Source: CALJDF01 sp038121105 (lineage in GTDB: Bacteria; Pseudomonadota; Alphaproteobacteria; SHVP01). From it: a stretch of 64,000 nt of DNA. The notes under the pieces were generated by a model, which saw only the letters and a program-made list of their open reading frames with translations, was not told where the DNA came from and made no database searches. Below, in pieces: positions 34,353-43,427 of this stretch. Each line of letters begins with the position of its first letter. The first letter of the stretch is position 1. The DNA is taken from assembly GCA_038121105.1 (NCBI GenBank), contig JAYONB010000003.1, positions 1 to 64,000 of the forward strand, in the 5' to 3' direction. Position numbers and translations under genes: made by a program.

Positions 34353-35324
34353 GTGACTGCCATGGCGAAAATGGAGAAATTCCTCTTCGACACCGAGTTC
34401 GATGTCGACGACGAGGATTGGGACCGCGAAGAGGTCGAGGGGGCCCCTGATCCCAATACGATTCCACGCTATTCCGAAAACGAATTCCAAGCAGCCCTGC
34501 AACAGGCCCGCGATGAAAGTCGCTCCGAAGGTCATGCTGCCGGACTGACCGAAGCGCGCAACGAGATCGCGAGCTTCGCGTCACAAGAGCTCGTCAAAAT
34601 CGCCGAGCAAATCTCTCGTCTTGCCGCCGCCGAAGCCAACAATATCGATATGGCCCGGCACGAAGCCACCGGCTTGGCGCTTGCGGTCGGGCGTCGCCTG
34701 GCCGGCGTCCTAATCGACCGGCATCCACTTGAGTTCGCCGAAGAAATGATTACCGACACGCTCAATCATATGAGCGAAGCCTTGCGCGATTCGAAGATCA
34801 CCATTCGCGTCAGTCCCGACCTTGTCGACGCGTTGACGGCGCATATTGGGACGATCGCCGAGAAAACGGCATTCACGGGTCAAACCATCGTTCTCGGAGT
34901 CGAGGATTTCGCGACCGGCGATTGCCGGGTGGAGTGGTCGCATGGCGGTGCGGAACGCGTCATGGCCGATATCGACACTTGGATTGACGATGCCGTGGCC
35001 CGCTATCTTGCCGCGATTGAAGAGCCGGCGGCGCCCGAGGCGCCGGTTGAAGAAGAAACGCCCGACATCGAGGCCACCGCAGCGATCGAAGACGACGGTA
35101 TCAAACCGACAGGCGGTTCGAAAACGGTCCGCTACGACGATGAAGACGTCACTACTCCCAACCAGGAAGAAGACGGCGTCAAATCGGTCGGCGGCTCGAA
35201 ATCGGTGCGCTACGACGCCGAGACTTCGGACAATGCAACCGAACATCCGACGGAAACGAATGCGCCCTCCGACGAGGAGGAAGTCAAAACCGTGGGTGGC
35301 TCAAAGAGCGTTCGCTATGACTGA
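34353..35324 (+). CDS. fliH: FliH-like flagellar assembly protein with C-terminal triple repeat
   Basis: Residues about 45-220 are FliH-like: a helical stretch rich in Glu/Ala (NEIASFASQELVKIAEQISR), then the globular part IRVSPDLVDALTAHIGTIAE and GDCRVEWSHGGAERVMADID. FliH regulates the export ATPase FliI, encoded at 43424. After about residue 225 comes an acidic tail with three copies of (I/V)K-x-x-GGSK(S/T)VRYD, the last being the C-terminus. The start is uncertain: GTG 34353 or ATG 34362. Position between fliG and fliN supports the call. Confidence 0.8.
   Translation: MTAMAKMEKFLFDTEFDVDDEDWDREEVEGAPDPNTIPRYSENEFQAALQQARDESRSEGHAAGLTEARNEIASFASQELVKIAEQISRLAAAEANNIDMARHEATGLALAVGRRLAGVLIDRHPLEFAEEMITDTLNHMSEALRDSKITIRVSPDLVDALTAHIGTIAEKTAFTGQTIVLGVEDFATGDCRVEWSHGGAERVMADIDTWIDDAVARYLAAIEEPAAPEAPVEEETPDIEATAAIEDDGIKPTGGSKTVRYDDEDVTTPNQEEDGVKSVGGSKSVRYDAETSDNATEHPTETNAPSDEEEVKTVGGSKSVRYD
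35100..35321 (+). repeat. three-copy GGSK(S/T)VRYD coding repeat in fliH
   Basis: Thirteen-codon units at 35100-35138, 35178-35216 and 35283-35321 encode IKPTGGSKTVRYD, VKSVGGSKSVRYD and VKTVGGSKSVRYD. They are separated by acidic linkers of 13 and 22 residues. The codons differ between copies, so this is conserved protein sequence rather than a fresh DNA duplication. Confidence 0.85.
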
Positions 35325-35371
35325 ACACCCGACACCGACGACGCAACGCCTGCGCTAACCAGGAGGTCGTA

Positions 35372-35797
35372 ATGACCGACACGATGACAGACGACGAACC
35401 GGAACAAGAAGATGCCGAAGCGCACCTCGCTGATGAGGGCGCCGAAAAGGCAGAGCTTGAGCTTGACGAGATCGAGGCGACAGACACGACCGCCTCGGAC
35501 GAAGAACCGGTTCTCGGCAACAAAGAGGCCGAAGAAGAGATCATCCGGACAGCGACCGACCTTGAGGCCGTGTACGACGTGCCGGTTCAGGTTTCCGCCG
35601 TACTGGGCAAGACCCGCATGGAGGTCAGCCAGTTGCTTAAGCTCGGGCGCGGCGCGGTTGTCGAGCTGGATCGCAAGGTCGGCGAAGCGATCGATATTTA
35701 TGTCAACAACCGGCTGGTGGCCCGCGGCGAGGTCGTCGTCGTCGACGAACGCTTGGGCGTCACGATGACGGAAATCATTAAAACGGACCGTTCGTAG
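35372..35797 (+). CDS. fliN: flagellar motor switch protein FliN
   Basis: Of 141 residues, the last 80 are a FliN/SpoA domain: YDVPVQVSAVLGKTRMEVSQ, LLKLGRGAVVELDRKVGEAI, DIYVNNRLVARGEVVVVDER and LGVTMTEIIK. The first 60 residues are acidic and unstructured-looking. FliN forms the C-ring and also binds FliH during export. AGGAGG lies 7 bases before the ATG. Confidence 0.94.
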   Translation: MTDTMTDDEPEQEDAEAHLADEGAEKAELELDEIEATDTTASDEEPVLGNKEAEEEIIRTATDLEAVYDVPVQVSAVLGKTRMEVSQLLKLGRGAVVELDRKVGEAIDIYVNNRLVARGEVVVVDERLGVTMTEIIKTDRS

Positions 35798-35817
35798 GAA
35801 CGTAGGGAGTATTTGAG

Positions 35818-37200
35818 ATGCGCTTACTAATTGTCGGAACGATGGATGGCCAGATCGGCGCGGCGAGCAAGATCGCCATGGATCGAGGCGCCAAAGTCTC
35901 CCACGTTCCGGATACCGAGACCGCCCTAGGAATGTTGCGATCGGGCCGTGGCGCCGACTTGCTAATGCTGGCCGCCGAACTCGACATCGCGGGATTCATC
36001 GCGGCATTGCGACAAGAGCGCATCAATGCACCGGTGGTCGCATACGGCATCGGGACCGACGCCGAAATTGCCGTCAAGGCGATTCGGGCCGGCGCGAAGG
36101 AATACATCCCGCTACCGCCCGACGCCGAACTGATTGCCGCCGTTCTTGAGGCTGTCTCCGAGGAATCCCATACGCTGATCTACGGCGATGCTTCGATGGA
36201 ACGCATCATCAAATTGGCGGATCAGATTGCGCCGAGCGACGCCAGCGTCCTCATCACCGGCGAATCGGGCACCGGCAAAGAGGTTCTGGCCCGCTACATC
36301 CACCGCAAGAGCAAACGCGCCGAAAAACAGTTTGTCTCGTTGAACTGCGCAGCCATTCCGGAAAACTTGCTGGAAAGCGAACTCTTCGGTCACGAGAAGG
36401 GCTCGTTCACCGGTGCCATCGCACGGCGCATCGGGAAATTCGAAGAGGCCAACGGCGGCACATTACTGCTCGACGAAATTAGCGAACTCCACCCCCGCCT
36501 CCAAGCCAAGTTGCTGCGCGCAATTCAGGAGCGCGAAATCGATCGCGTGGGCGGGACGCGCCCCATCAAAGTGGATATTCGCCTGCTTGCCACCAGCAAC
36601 CGCAACCTTAACGAAGCGGTCAAAAAGGGCGACTTCCGCGAAGACTTGTTGTTCCGGCTGAACGTCTTGAACATTCGCGTCCCGCCGCTTCGCGAGCGTC
36701 GCTCGGACCTCGAGGCGCTCTGTCACCATTTCGTCGATCGCTATTCCGAGGCCAATGGCGTCGAAACGCGCCCGATCTCAGAACAGGCTATGCAAGCTTT
36801 GATGAGCCACCCGTGGCCCGGCAATGTGCGTGAACTTGAGAACACCATCCACCGTGCAGTCGTTCTGGCCACGGGCGATGAAATCGATACCGACGCCATC
36901 ATGCTGCAAAACGGCGACTCGCTATCGAACGGCCAAGGCGAGGTTGGAACAGGTGCGGTTGCAGCCGCAGCAAGCGCCGCGGGTGTCCCCATGGTCGGCA
37001 AAACGGTGGCCGAGGTCGAACGCGACCTCATCATCGATACGCTGGATCACTGCCTAGGCAACCGCACCCATGCGGCGAAGATCCTCGGGATATCGATTCG
37101 GACTCTGCGCAATAAGCTGAAGCAGTACAACGAGGACGGACTAGACGTGGTGCCGCCATCCGCTGGCGGCGATCATGGCCGCGCGCCGGCGACTGCCTAA
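35818..37200 (+). CDS. flbD: sigma-54-dependent flagellar transcriptional activator FlbD
   Basis: The 460-residue protein has a receiver-like domain, an AAA+ domain and a Fis-type DNA-binding domain. ITGESGTGKEVLARY (Walker A, about 147-160), GSFTGA (sigma-54 contact loop, 195-200) and GGTLLLDEISEL (Walker B) are intact; NRTHAAKILGISIRTLRNKL is the helix-turn-helix. The receiver lacks an obvious phosphoacceptor Asp at about residue 52 (DLLMLAAELDI), as in Caulobacter FlbD, whose activity is controlled by flagellar assembly instead. It should drive the fliK promoter at 27389. AGGGAG precedes the ATG by 8 bases. Confidence 0.92.
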   Translation: MRLLIVGTMDGQIGAASKIAMDRGAKVSHVPDTETALGMLRSGRGADLLMLAAELDIAGFIAALRQERINAPVVAYGIGTDAEIAVKAIRAGAKEYIPLPPDAELIAAVLEAVSEESHTLIYGDASMERIIKLADQIAPSDASVLITGESGTGKEVLARYIHRKSKRAEKQFVSLNCAAIPENLLESELFGHEKGSFTGAIARRIGKFEEANGGTLLLDEISELHPRLQAKLLRAIQEREIDRVGGTRPIKVDIRLLATSNRNLNEAVKKGDFREDLLFRLNVLNIRVPPLRERRSDLEALCHHFVDRYSEANGVETRPISEQAMQALMSHPWPGNVRELENTIHRAVVLATGDEIDTDAIMLQNGDSLSNGQGEVGTGAVAAAASAAGVPMVGKTVAEVERDLIIDTLDHCLGNRTHAAKILGISIRTLRNKLKQYNEDGLDVVPPSAGGDHGRAPATA

Positions 37201-37213
37201 GCGGCAAACCTAG

Positions 37214-39397
37214 ATGACCGACGAAACGCAGGACGCACTGGTCGCGACCGGTGGGGAGCCCGTTACCGAATCGTTCGACCCTACGGCCGGCGATGCGGGC
37301 GAGGCTCCGACCGCAGGCCCGGGTTTAGGCGACCTTTTCGGCGGCCTATCCACGCGGTTGATGCGTGGCGACCTGATCTTCGCCTTCGGGATCATGCTGA
37401 TCCTGGTGACGCTGATCTTGCCGATGCCGCGATGGCTCCTCGACGTTTCGCTTGCCTTGTCGATCACTTTTTCCGTGCTGGTCTTGATGAATGTGTTGTT
37501 CATCGGCCGCGCACTTGAATTCAGTTCCTTTCCAACGATTTTGCTGGTCGCGACAATGTTGCGGCTGGCGCTCAACTTAGCATCGACGCGTCTTATCCTG
37601 ACGAATGGCCATGAGGGTACCGATGCGGCCGGCGGGGTGATCGAAGCCTTCGGCGGCTTCATCATGGGCAACAACTTCATCATTGGCCTGATCGTGTTCG
37701 CGATCCTGGTCATCGTGAATTTCGTCGTGATCACCCGCGGCTCAGGCCGTATCGCCGAGGTTGCCGCACGCTTCAGCTTGGACGCTATGCCTGGCAAGCA
37801 GATGGCAATCGATGCCGACCTCTCGAGCGGACTAATCGATGAGGGCGAAGCGCGGACCCGACGCAAACAACTCGAGGACGAAAGTAGCTTCTTCGGTGCG
37901 ATGGATGGTGCGTCGAAGTTCGTCCGTGGCGATGCGATCGCCGGCCTATTGATCGTCTTCATCAACCTGATCGCCGGCATCATCATCGGCGTCGGTCAAC
38001 GGGATATGTCTTTCGCCGAAGCCACGGCGACGTTTACCGCCCTGACGATCGGCGACGGTCTGGTAAGCCAAATCCCCGCGCTCATCGTCTCGACGGCCGC
38101 AGGTTTGCTGGTTTCCAAGTCGGGCGTAACCGGCTCGACCGACAAGGCTTTTTTCGGCCAGCTCAGTGGCTACCCGAAAGCCCTAGGCATGGCGTCGTTC
38201 CTGATGGCTGCCCTCGCGTTGCTGCCTGGCGTGCCGATGTTGCCGTTCTTCATGTTAGCGGCCGGCACGGGTGCCCTCGCCTTTTACGCCCGTCGTGGCG
38301 CAGATCGTCGCGCTGCGGAAACGGAAGAACGCGAACGCACCGCCGTCGAAGCCGCACCCGAGGAAGAGCCGATTGCAACGGCCCTCGCACTCGACGAGCT
38401 ACGCCTCGAACTGGGCTATGGCCTATTGCCGCTGATCAACGATACCCGCGGCTACCGTCTGACCGACCAGATCAAGGCCCTGCGGCGACAGCTTGCAAGC
38501 GAAGTGGGCTTCGTCATGCCCTCGGTTCGAATTCTCGACAATATGCAGTTGGCCGCCAACACGTATGTCGTTCGCGTCAAAGAAGCCGAAGCCGGGTATG
38601 GGGACCTTCGACCCAACCACCTGCTGATTATGGATCCGCGCGGCGAACCCATCACCCTCAGCGGCGAAGACACGACAGAGCCGACCTTCGGGTTGCCGGC
38701 GATGTGGGTCGAGGAGTCGCTGCGCGAGGAAGCTTCGTTCCGCGGCTATACCGTCGTCGATCCGGCCACCGTGATCACGACGCATTTGACCGAAGTCATT
38801 AAAGACAACATGGCCGACCTGCTGTCCTATGCCGAGACGCAGAAGCTGTTGGACGATCTACCGAAAGAGCAGCAAAAGCTCGTCACCGATCTTATTCCTT
38901 CGCAGATCAGCATGTCTGGTACGCAACGCGTGTTGCAGAACCTGCTCGCCGAACGTATTTCGATTCGCGACCTGCCGACAATTCTCGAAGGTATCGCCGA
39001 GGCCAGCGGTTACACCAACAACATCACGCTTATCACCGAGCACGTCCGGGCCCGGTTGGCACGACAAATCAGCTCGGCCAACACCTCGGATTCCGGTTAC
39101 GTCCCCATGGTGACGTTGTCGCCGGAATGGGAACAGAGTTTCGCAGAATCGATCATCGGCCAGGGCGACGAACGTCAGCTCTCGATGGCTCCGACACGCC
39201 TGCAAGAATTCATTCAGGCGTTGCGCCAGAGCTACGAGCGGTTCGCACAGGAGGGCGAGGCCCCGATTCTGCTGACCAGCCCGGGCATTCGCCCCTACGT
39301 CCGGTCGATCGTGGAACGCTTCCGGCCGCAAACGGTGGTCTTGTCGCAAAACGAGATTCACCCAAAAGCCAAAATCAAAACACTGGCGCAAATCTAG
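37214..39397 (+). CDS. flhA: flagellar export gate protein FlhA
   Basis: The 727-residue protein has an N-terminal half with about eight membrane segments (e.g. FAFGIMLILVTLILPMPRWL, FIIGLIVFAILVIVNFVVIT) and a cytosolic C-terminal half. SSFPTILLVATMLRLALNLA, RGSGRIAEVAARFSLDAMPG and KQMAIDADLSSGLIDEGEAR are FHIPEP-family signatures. It forms the nonameric export gate ring. The leader of 40 residues before the first membrane segment is longer than in E. coli. It follows flbD by 13 bases. Confidence 0.95.
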   Translation: MTDETQDALVATGGEPVTESFDPTAGDAGEAPTAGPGLGDLFGGLSTRLMRGDLIFAFGIMLILVTLILPMPRWLLDVSLALSITFSVLVLMNVLFIGRALEFSSFPTILLVATMLRLALNLASTRLILTNGHEGTDAAGGVIEAFGGFIMGNNFIIGLIVFAILVIVNFVVITRGSGRIAEVAARFSLDAMPGKQMAIDADLSSGLIDEGEARTRRKQLEDESSFFGAMDGASKFVRGDAIAGLLIVFINLIAGIIIGVGQRDMSFAEATATFTALTIGDGLVSQIPALIVSTAAGLLVSKSGVTGSTDKAFFGQLSGYPKALGMASFLMAALALLPGVPMLPFFMLAAGTGALAFYARRGADRRAAETEERERTAVEAAPEEEPIATALALDELRLELGYGLLPLINDTRGYRLTDQIKALRRQLASEVGFVMPSVRILDNMQLAANTYVVRVKEAEAGYGDLRPNHLLIMDPRGEPITLSGEDTTEPTFGLPAMWVEESLREEASFRGYTVVDPATVITTHLTEVIKDNMADLLSYAETQKLLDDLPKEQQKLVTDLIPSQISMSGTQRVLQNLLAERISIRDLPTILEGIAEASGYTNNITLITEHVRARLARQISSANTSDSGYVPMVTLSPEWEQSFAESIIGQGDERQLSMAPTRLQEFIQALRQSYERFAQEGEAPILLTSPGIRPYVRSIVERFRPQTVVLSQNEIHPKAKIKTLAQI

Positions 39398-39406
39398 GGA
39401 GTGACC

Positions 39407-40390
39407 ATGCGGCTGAGAACCTTCACAGCGCCGACGCTAGACGATGCGATCGCCCTAGTCCGCGAGGAGCTCGGAGAGGAAGCCGTCATCGTCTCGACCT
39501 ACCAGTCGCGTCGCGGGCGCGGCGCCCAAGTCACCGCTGCCTTGGACGAATCAGAGGACGACGGCACGCTCGCCCAAAAACTTGCGACCGAAGAAAACCA
39601 CACTGAGCCCGACGACGAGTTTGCTCAAATTTTGCGGTTTCACCGGCTGGACGATGCGCTCTCCCACCGCATCGCGGCAGAGGCTCGATCCTTGGGGCGC
39701 GACGACACGGTCCTCGCCCTGGCCGGCGCACTCGACACGCACGTTTCTTTTGTGACGCTCCCGAGCGATGGGACGGCGCCGGTTATGTTGGTTGGCCCTC
39801 CCGGGGTCGGTAAGACCGTGACCGTAACGAAGATCGCCGCACGAGCAGTACTTGAGGGTCGCCGGGTTCACGTGTTGACCACAGATACCGTACGTTCCGG
39901 CGCGTTCGAGCAACTCGCTGCAATGACGGCCATGATGAATGTGCCGCTTCGCAGTGCCGAAACGCCCGAAGAACTCGCAACGGCCGTGGCCGAGGTCGAC
40001 GATGCCGACTTGGTGTTGATCGACACGCCGGGTTGCAATCCGTTTGCACCAGCCGAGGTCGCCGATCTACGAGCTTTCGCGTCAGCTGTTGCGGCGCGCC
40101 AGGTTTTGGTCCTGAGCGCCGGAGTCGATGCCGCTGATTTTGCCGATGCCGCCAGGATATTTGCGGCCGCCGGCGCGATGGCGCTTCATGTAACCCGGTT
40201 GGACTGCGCGCGACGCTACGGCGGCATAGTCTCAGCCGCGGTTTCAGGCAATCTTCCGATCGCCGAAGCCAGCGCGACGCCGTTTATTGCCAACGGCTTA
40301 TCGTCGCTGAACCCCGTCTCGTTAGCGCGCCTGATGAACGAGACCGCCTTCAAGCTGGCGGAACGACCGATCGAAAGAGCGGCATCATGA
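39407..40390 (+). CDS. flhF: flagellar SRP-like GTPase FlhF
   Basis: Residues 1-70 begin MRLRTFTAPTLDDAIALVRE, the usual FlhF B-domain start. The NG GTPase domain has the P-loop VGPPGVGKTVTVTKIAARAV, then TTDTVRSGAFEQL and LVLIDTPGCNPF. FlhF positions and starts flagellar assembly with FlhG. I chose ATG 39407 (GGGAG 5 bases upstream) rather than GTG 39401. It is shorter (327 residues) than many FlhF proteins. The last codons overlap flhG by 4 bases. Confidence 0.88.
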   Translation: MRLRTFTAPTLDDAIALVREELGEEAVIVSTYQSRRGRGAQVTAALDESEDDGTLAQKLATEENHTEPDDEFAQILRFHRLDDALSHRIAAEARSLGRDDTVLALAGALDTHVSFVTLPSDGTAPVMLVGPPGVGKTVTVTKIAARAVLEGRRVHVLTTDTVRSGAFEQLAAMTAMMNVPLRSAETPEELATAVAEVDDADLVLIDTPGCNPFAPAEVADLRAFASAVAARQVLVLSAGVDAADFADAARIFAAAGAMALHVTRLDCARRYGGIVSAAVSGNLPIAEASATPFIANGLSSLNPVSLARLMNETAFKLAERPIERAAS

Positions 40391-41172
40391 ACGCCAATGC
40401 TGCACGGAAAATAGTCCAGTTTCCCTCTGCGAGGGGCCAGAACATTGTCACCATCGCGTCCGGCAAGGGCGGGGTCGGCAAGACTTGGTTTGCGACAACC
40501 CTCGCACATGCATTCGCGCGGCAGGGAGAGCGCGTATTGCTGGTCGACGGGGACTTGGGACTAGCGAATATCGATGTGCAGCTAGGGCTGACCCCGCAAT
40601 GGGACCTGAGCGCCGTGTTGAGTGGGCGTGTGCGGTTGAGCCAGGCCATTCTCCCCTATGACGCCGGTGGCTTCGACATCTTGGCCGGTCGTTCGGGGTC
40701 GGGCGTGCTGTCGACGGCAAGTCGCGAGAAACTACTTGGACTACGCCAAGCGATACAAAAGATCGCGGGACGCTACGACCGCGTTCTTATCGACCTCGGC
40801 GCCGGAATCGATGCAACCGTTCGTTTGTTGATGGGCGGCAACGGCACCATCCTAGCCGTCACGAACGGTGAACCTACGGCACTGACCGATGCCTATGCCT
40901 TTATCAAGGTGGCGCGGATGAAATACCCGAATGCCGATGTTCGGCTGGTGGTCAACAATGCAACGACGGTGCAAGACGGAAAACGGACCTATGCGACGCT
41001 AGCCAGCGCCTGTCGGAGCTTCCTGAAAATTGATTTGCCCTTGGCGGGCATCGTTTTGAATGATCGGCATGTCCGAGAGGCGATTGTGCATCAGGTTCCG
41101 ATCTTGACCCGTCATCCGACGACACCCGCGAGCGTGTCGGTCGAGAACCTCTGCCGTCGCCTTCGCGAGTAG
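40387..41172 (+). CDS. flhG: MinD-like ATPase FlhG (FleN/YlxH)
   Basis: The 261-residue ParA/MinD-type ATPase has a deviant Walker A IASGKGGVGKTWFATTLA, LLVDGDLGLANIDVQLGL and DRVLIDLGAGIDATVRLLMG. It controls flagellar number by antagonising FlhF. The N-terminal DQAxxLR helix that stimulates the FlhF GTPase in other FlhG proteins is not visible; the N-terminus is MNANAARKIVQFPSARG instead. ATGA overlap with flhF. Confidence 0.88.
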   Translation: MNANAARKIVQFPSARGQNIVTIASGKGGVGKTWFATTLAHAFARQGERVLLVDGDLGLANIDVQLGLTPQWDLSAVLSGRVRLSQAILPYDAGGFDILAGRSGSGVLSTASREKLLGLRQAIQKIAGRYDRVLIDLGAGIDATVRLLMGGNGTILAVTNGEPTALTDAYAFIKVARMKYPNADVRLVVNNATTVQDGKRTYATLASACRSFLKIDLPLAGIVLNDRHVREAIVHQVPILTRHPTTPASVSVENLCRRLRE

Positions 41173-41177
41173 GGCCC

Positions 41178-43007
41178 ATGAGCAACGTCTCCGGTTCATC
41201 CTCCGCGCCGCCACCACCTAGCGGGACCCCCCGCGTTTCGCCTGCGCCGGTGACGCCGGGCCAAACCGGCCAACACCAGACCCCGACGCAAGGCGAGCCG
41301 CAAACCCAGACCACACCTCAACAGGCGCCACCGGATACCGCCGTTACGCTGGCGCCATCGCTTGCCGGGTTGAGCGAGGGTGAAACCGTAAACGTCACGG
41401 TCTTGAGCCATGACGCCGACGGACGTCAAATCGTCCAAGCGCCGCAAAGCGTCCTCGTCACCCTAGACCCCGAACCCTTACCGGCGCTTGCCACCGCGAC
41501 CATTCGAGTGACCGGGCTTGCGCACGATCACTTGCGCGCGCAGCTCACCGCCGTCGACGGCGAGCCCACGCCAACGCCGCACGCGATCCGGCTACGGGTA
41601 GTGCAGGTTTCCTTTCCAAATAGCCCGGCGGACACGCCCGATACGACGATCCCGAATGCGCCACCCTCGCCCCAACCTCCGGCCCTGCAAGTGGGCACGG
41701 TCGTGGCGACACAGGCGGCACCGCCGACACCGATTGCGACGGTCACGGCAGCGGCATCCGGCGGACCAAGCGCGCCCGGAGGACGTGCAACACTCCCACC
41801 GAGCACCGCGACCTTCTTTCGTGTCATCGCTGCTACGCCGCCAACGTCAGCCCATCCGGCAAGTCGCACAGAATCAGCCAACGCAGCGACGGCGGCGGCA
41901 ACGACCAAACCGGTGACATCGTCAGGGCCCACTGCACCTGTGACAACCGGTGCAAGGCCGTCGAACACGGGCGCCCCAGCAGCTTCGCCCTCGGCTCGCA
42001 CGCCGACACCATCGCAGGGCGTTTCTCCGCCGCAAAGCACCGGAGCCGCGCTGCGCGGCCCCACGCCCCCAACCGTGACGAGCCCCTCTAGCACACCGAC
42101 TCCGACACAAGTGGTCGGCACGATCGCCGCCTCCCCCCGCCCCGACCAAACCGTCGTGACGACATCCCGTGGAACGATCGTACTGGCGCAACCCGCACCG
42201 ACACATTGGCCGGAAGGGACGACAGTGGTCTTGGAGGCAATCGACACCCGGGTCGACACGCCTGCCACGGCACTGGCAGCGGCCGCCGCAGCGCCTGCCG
42301 CTGCGACCGCCACCGCCACCCGACCGTTGGACCAGGTCCTCATGACGCTGGGAGAAGATTGGCCCGCGTTGCGCGATCTTGCGGCACATACAGCCACGGC
42401 CGCGCCGCCAACCGCACAAAGTTTCGTCGAGGGGAAGATCCCGGCAGCCAATGCACGCGCGGCAGCGCAGATCATGTTCTTTCTATCGGTCCTGCGCAGC
42501 GGGGATGTCGCCGGTTGGTTGGGCGGTGACATGATGCGGAGCCTGGAGCGCGCCGGCCAGCGCGGTTTGGTCGAACGGTTGGGCGACGATTTTCGTCAGC
42601 TCCGGCGCCTCGGCGATGAAACCAGCGCAAACGACTGGCGCTTGCTCATGTTTCCGTTTGCGTCAGGCGACAAGATCGAGCCTATTCATATGTTCGTGCG
42701 GGGCCAAAGACGCGATCAATCCGATGGCGATCAGGACATTCGCTTTGTCGTCGACCTGAAGATGAGCGCACTCGGCGCCCTACAGTTCGATGGACTGCTT
42801 CATCAGAAAACCTTCGATCTGATGGTGCGGAGTCATACCGAACTCGGCGAGCGCCAACGCGAGGACATCACACGCATTTTCAATCGTGGATTGGACGCCA
42901 TCGGTTACCGTGGGCAGATCGGCTTTCAGACGGTGAAGGAGTTTCCGGTGTCGCCGTTTAATGACTTATTGGGCGGCCGCCATACGCCGGGCACGATTGT
43001 CGCGTAG
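41178..43007 (+). CDS. Pro/Thr/Ala-rich protein with FliK-like C-terminal domain
   Basis: The 609-residue protein is not firmly assigned. Residues 1-370 are low-complexity, rich in Pro, Thr, Ala and Ser. The C-terminal 200 residues are ordered: AAAQIMFFLSVLRSGDVAGW, DDFRQLRRLGDETSANDWRL and DIRFVVDLKMSALGALQFDG, the last resembling the LG-containing strand of the FliK hook domain. An extended low-complexity head plus such a C-terminus is the FliK layout. It is 6 bases after flhG, so probably flagellar. Its last 42 bases overlap the convergent fliJ. Confidence 0.6.
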   Translation: MSNVSGSSSAPPPPSGTPRVSPAPVTPGQTGQHQTPTQGEPQTQTTPQQAPPDTAVTLAPSLAGLSEGETVNVTVLSHDADGRQIVQAPQSVLVTLDPEPLPALATATIRVTGLAHDHLRAQLTAVDGEPTPTPHAIRLRVVQVSFPNSPADTPDTTIPNAPPSPQPPALQVGTVVATQAAPPTPIATVTAAASGGPSAPGGRATLPPSTATFFRVIAATPPTSAHPASRTESANAATAAATTKPVTSSGPTAPVTTGARPSNTGAPAASPSARTPTPSQGVSPPQSTGAALRGPTPPTVTSPSSTPTPTQVVGTIAASPRPDQTVVTTSRGTIVLAQPAPTHWPEGTTVVLEAIDTRVDTPATALAAAAAAPAAATATATRPLDQVLMTLGEDWPALRDLAAHTATAAPPTAQSFVEGKIPAANARAAAQIMFFLSVLRSGDVAGWLGGDMMRSLERAGQRGLVERLGDDFRQLRRLGDETSANDWRLLMFPFASGDKIEPIHMFVRGQRRDQSDGDQDIRFVVDLKMSALGALQFDGLLHQKTFDLMVRSHTELGERQREDITRIFNRGLDAIGYRGQIGFQTVKEFPVSPFNDLLGGRHTPGTIVA

Positions 43008-43427
43008 CTGACCCGTCCGGCGACGCCGCACCATGTCGGCCGCCATTTCGTCAATCGTATGCTGATCCTTGCGCTGCTGTTCCGCGGCTTCGCGTTCTTG
43101 TTGACGCTCCCAGACAATTTCGTATCGACGAACTTCCTGAAAGGCTGCCGACACCTCTTGGTGGGCGACGTCGATCTTTTCCTGTAGCTCGGCCATGGAG
43201 CGCTCAAGCGTTTCGCGCCGATCGATCACGGCACGTGCGTAGTTGCCGTAGAAAACCAGCGCTTCGTCGTCATGGCGCGCGGATCGTTGTTCGCGTTCTA
43301 GATCCGTTTCGAGTTGGTGCCGATTGGCCCGCAGGTTGGCCATCAGGGTCTCGAGACCGGCCAACGTGCGTCGTTTTTCCTCCATGGTCCACTTGGCGAC
43401 CCGGATCAGAGTGGGGAGCGCGCTCAT
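42966..43427 (-). CDS. fliJ: FliJ-like flagellar export chaperone
   Basis: The 153-residue protein is almost wholly charged alpha-helix, probably two long coiled-coil helices: KWTMEEKRRTLAGLETLMAN and ELQEKIDVAHQEVSAAFQEV. This matches FliJ, the stalk protein of the flagellar export ATPase. The assignment rests largely on position, since its ATG overlaps the fliI stop (4 bases). FliJ sequences diverge greatly. The 3' end overlaps the convergent FliK-like gene. Confidence 0.78.
   Translation of the reverse strand: MSALPTLIRVAKWTMEEKRRTLAGLETLMANLRANRHQLETDLEREQRSARHDDEALVFYGNYARAVIDRRETLERSMAELQEKIDVAHQEVSAAFQEVRRYEIVWERQQEREAAEQQRKDQHTIDEMAADMVRRRRTGQLRDNRARRMAAAQ

Noticed and set aside
41528..42532. 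334-codon - strand frame opposite the FliK-like gene.
   Set aside because: Its Gly/Val/Ala-rich composition simply mirrors the Pro/Thr/Ala-rich + strand gene; no start signal or domain.
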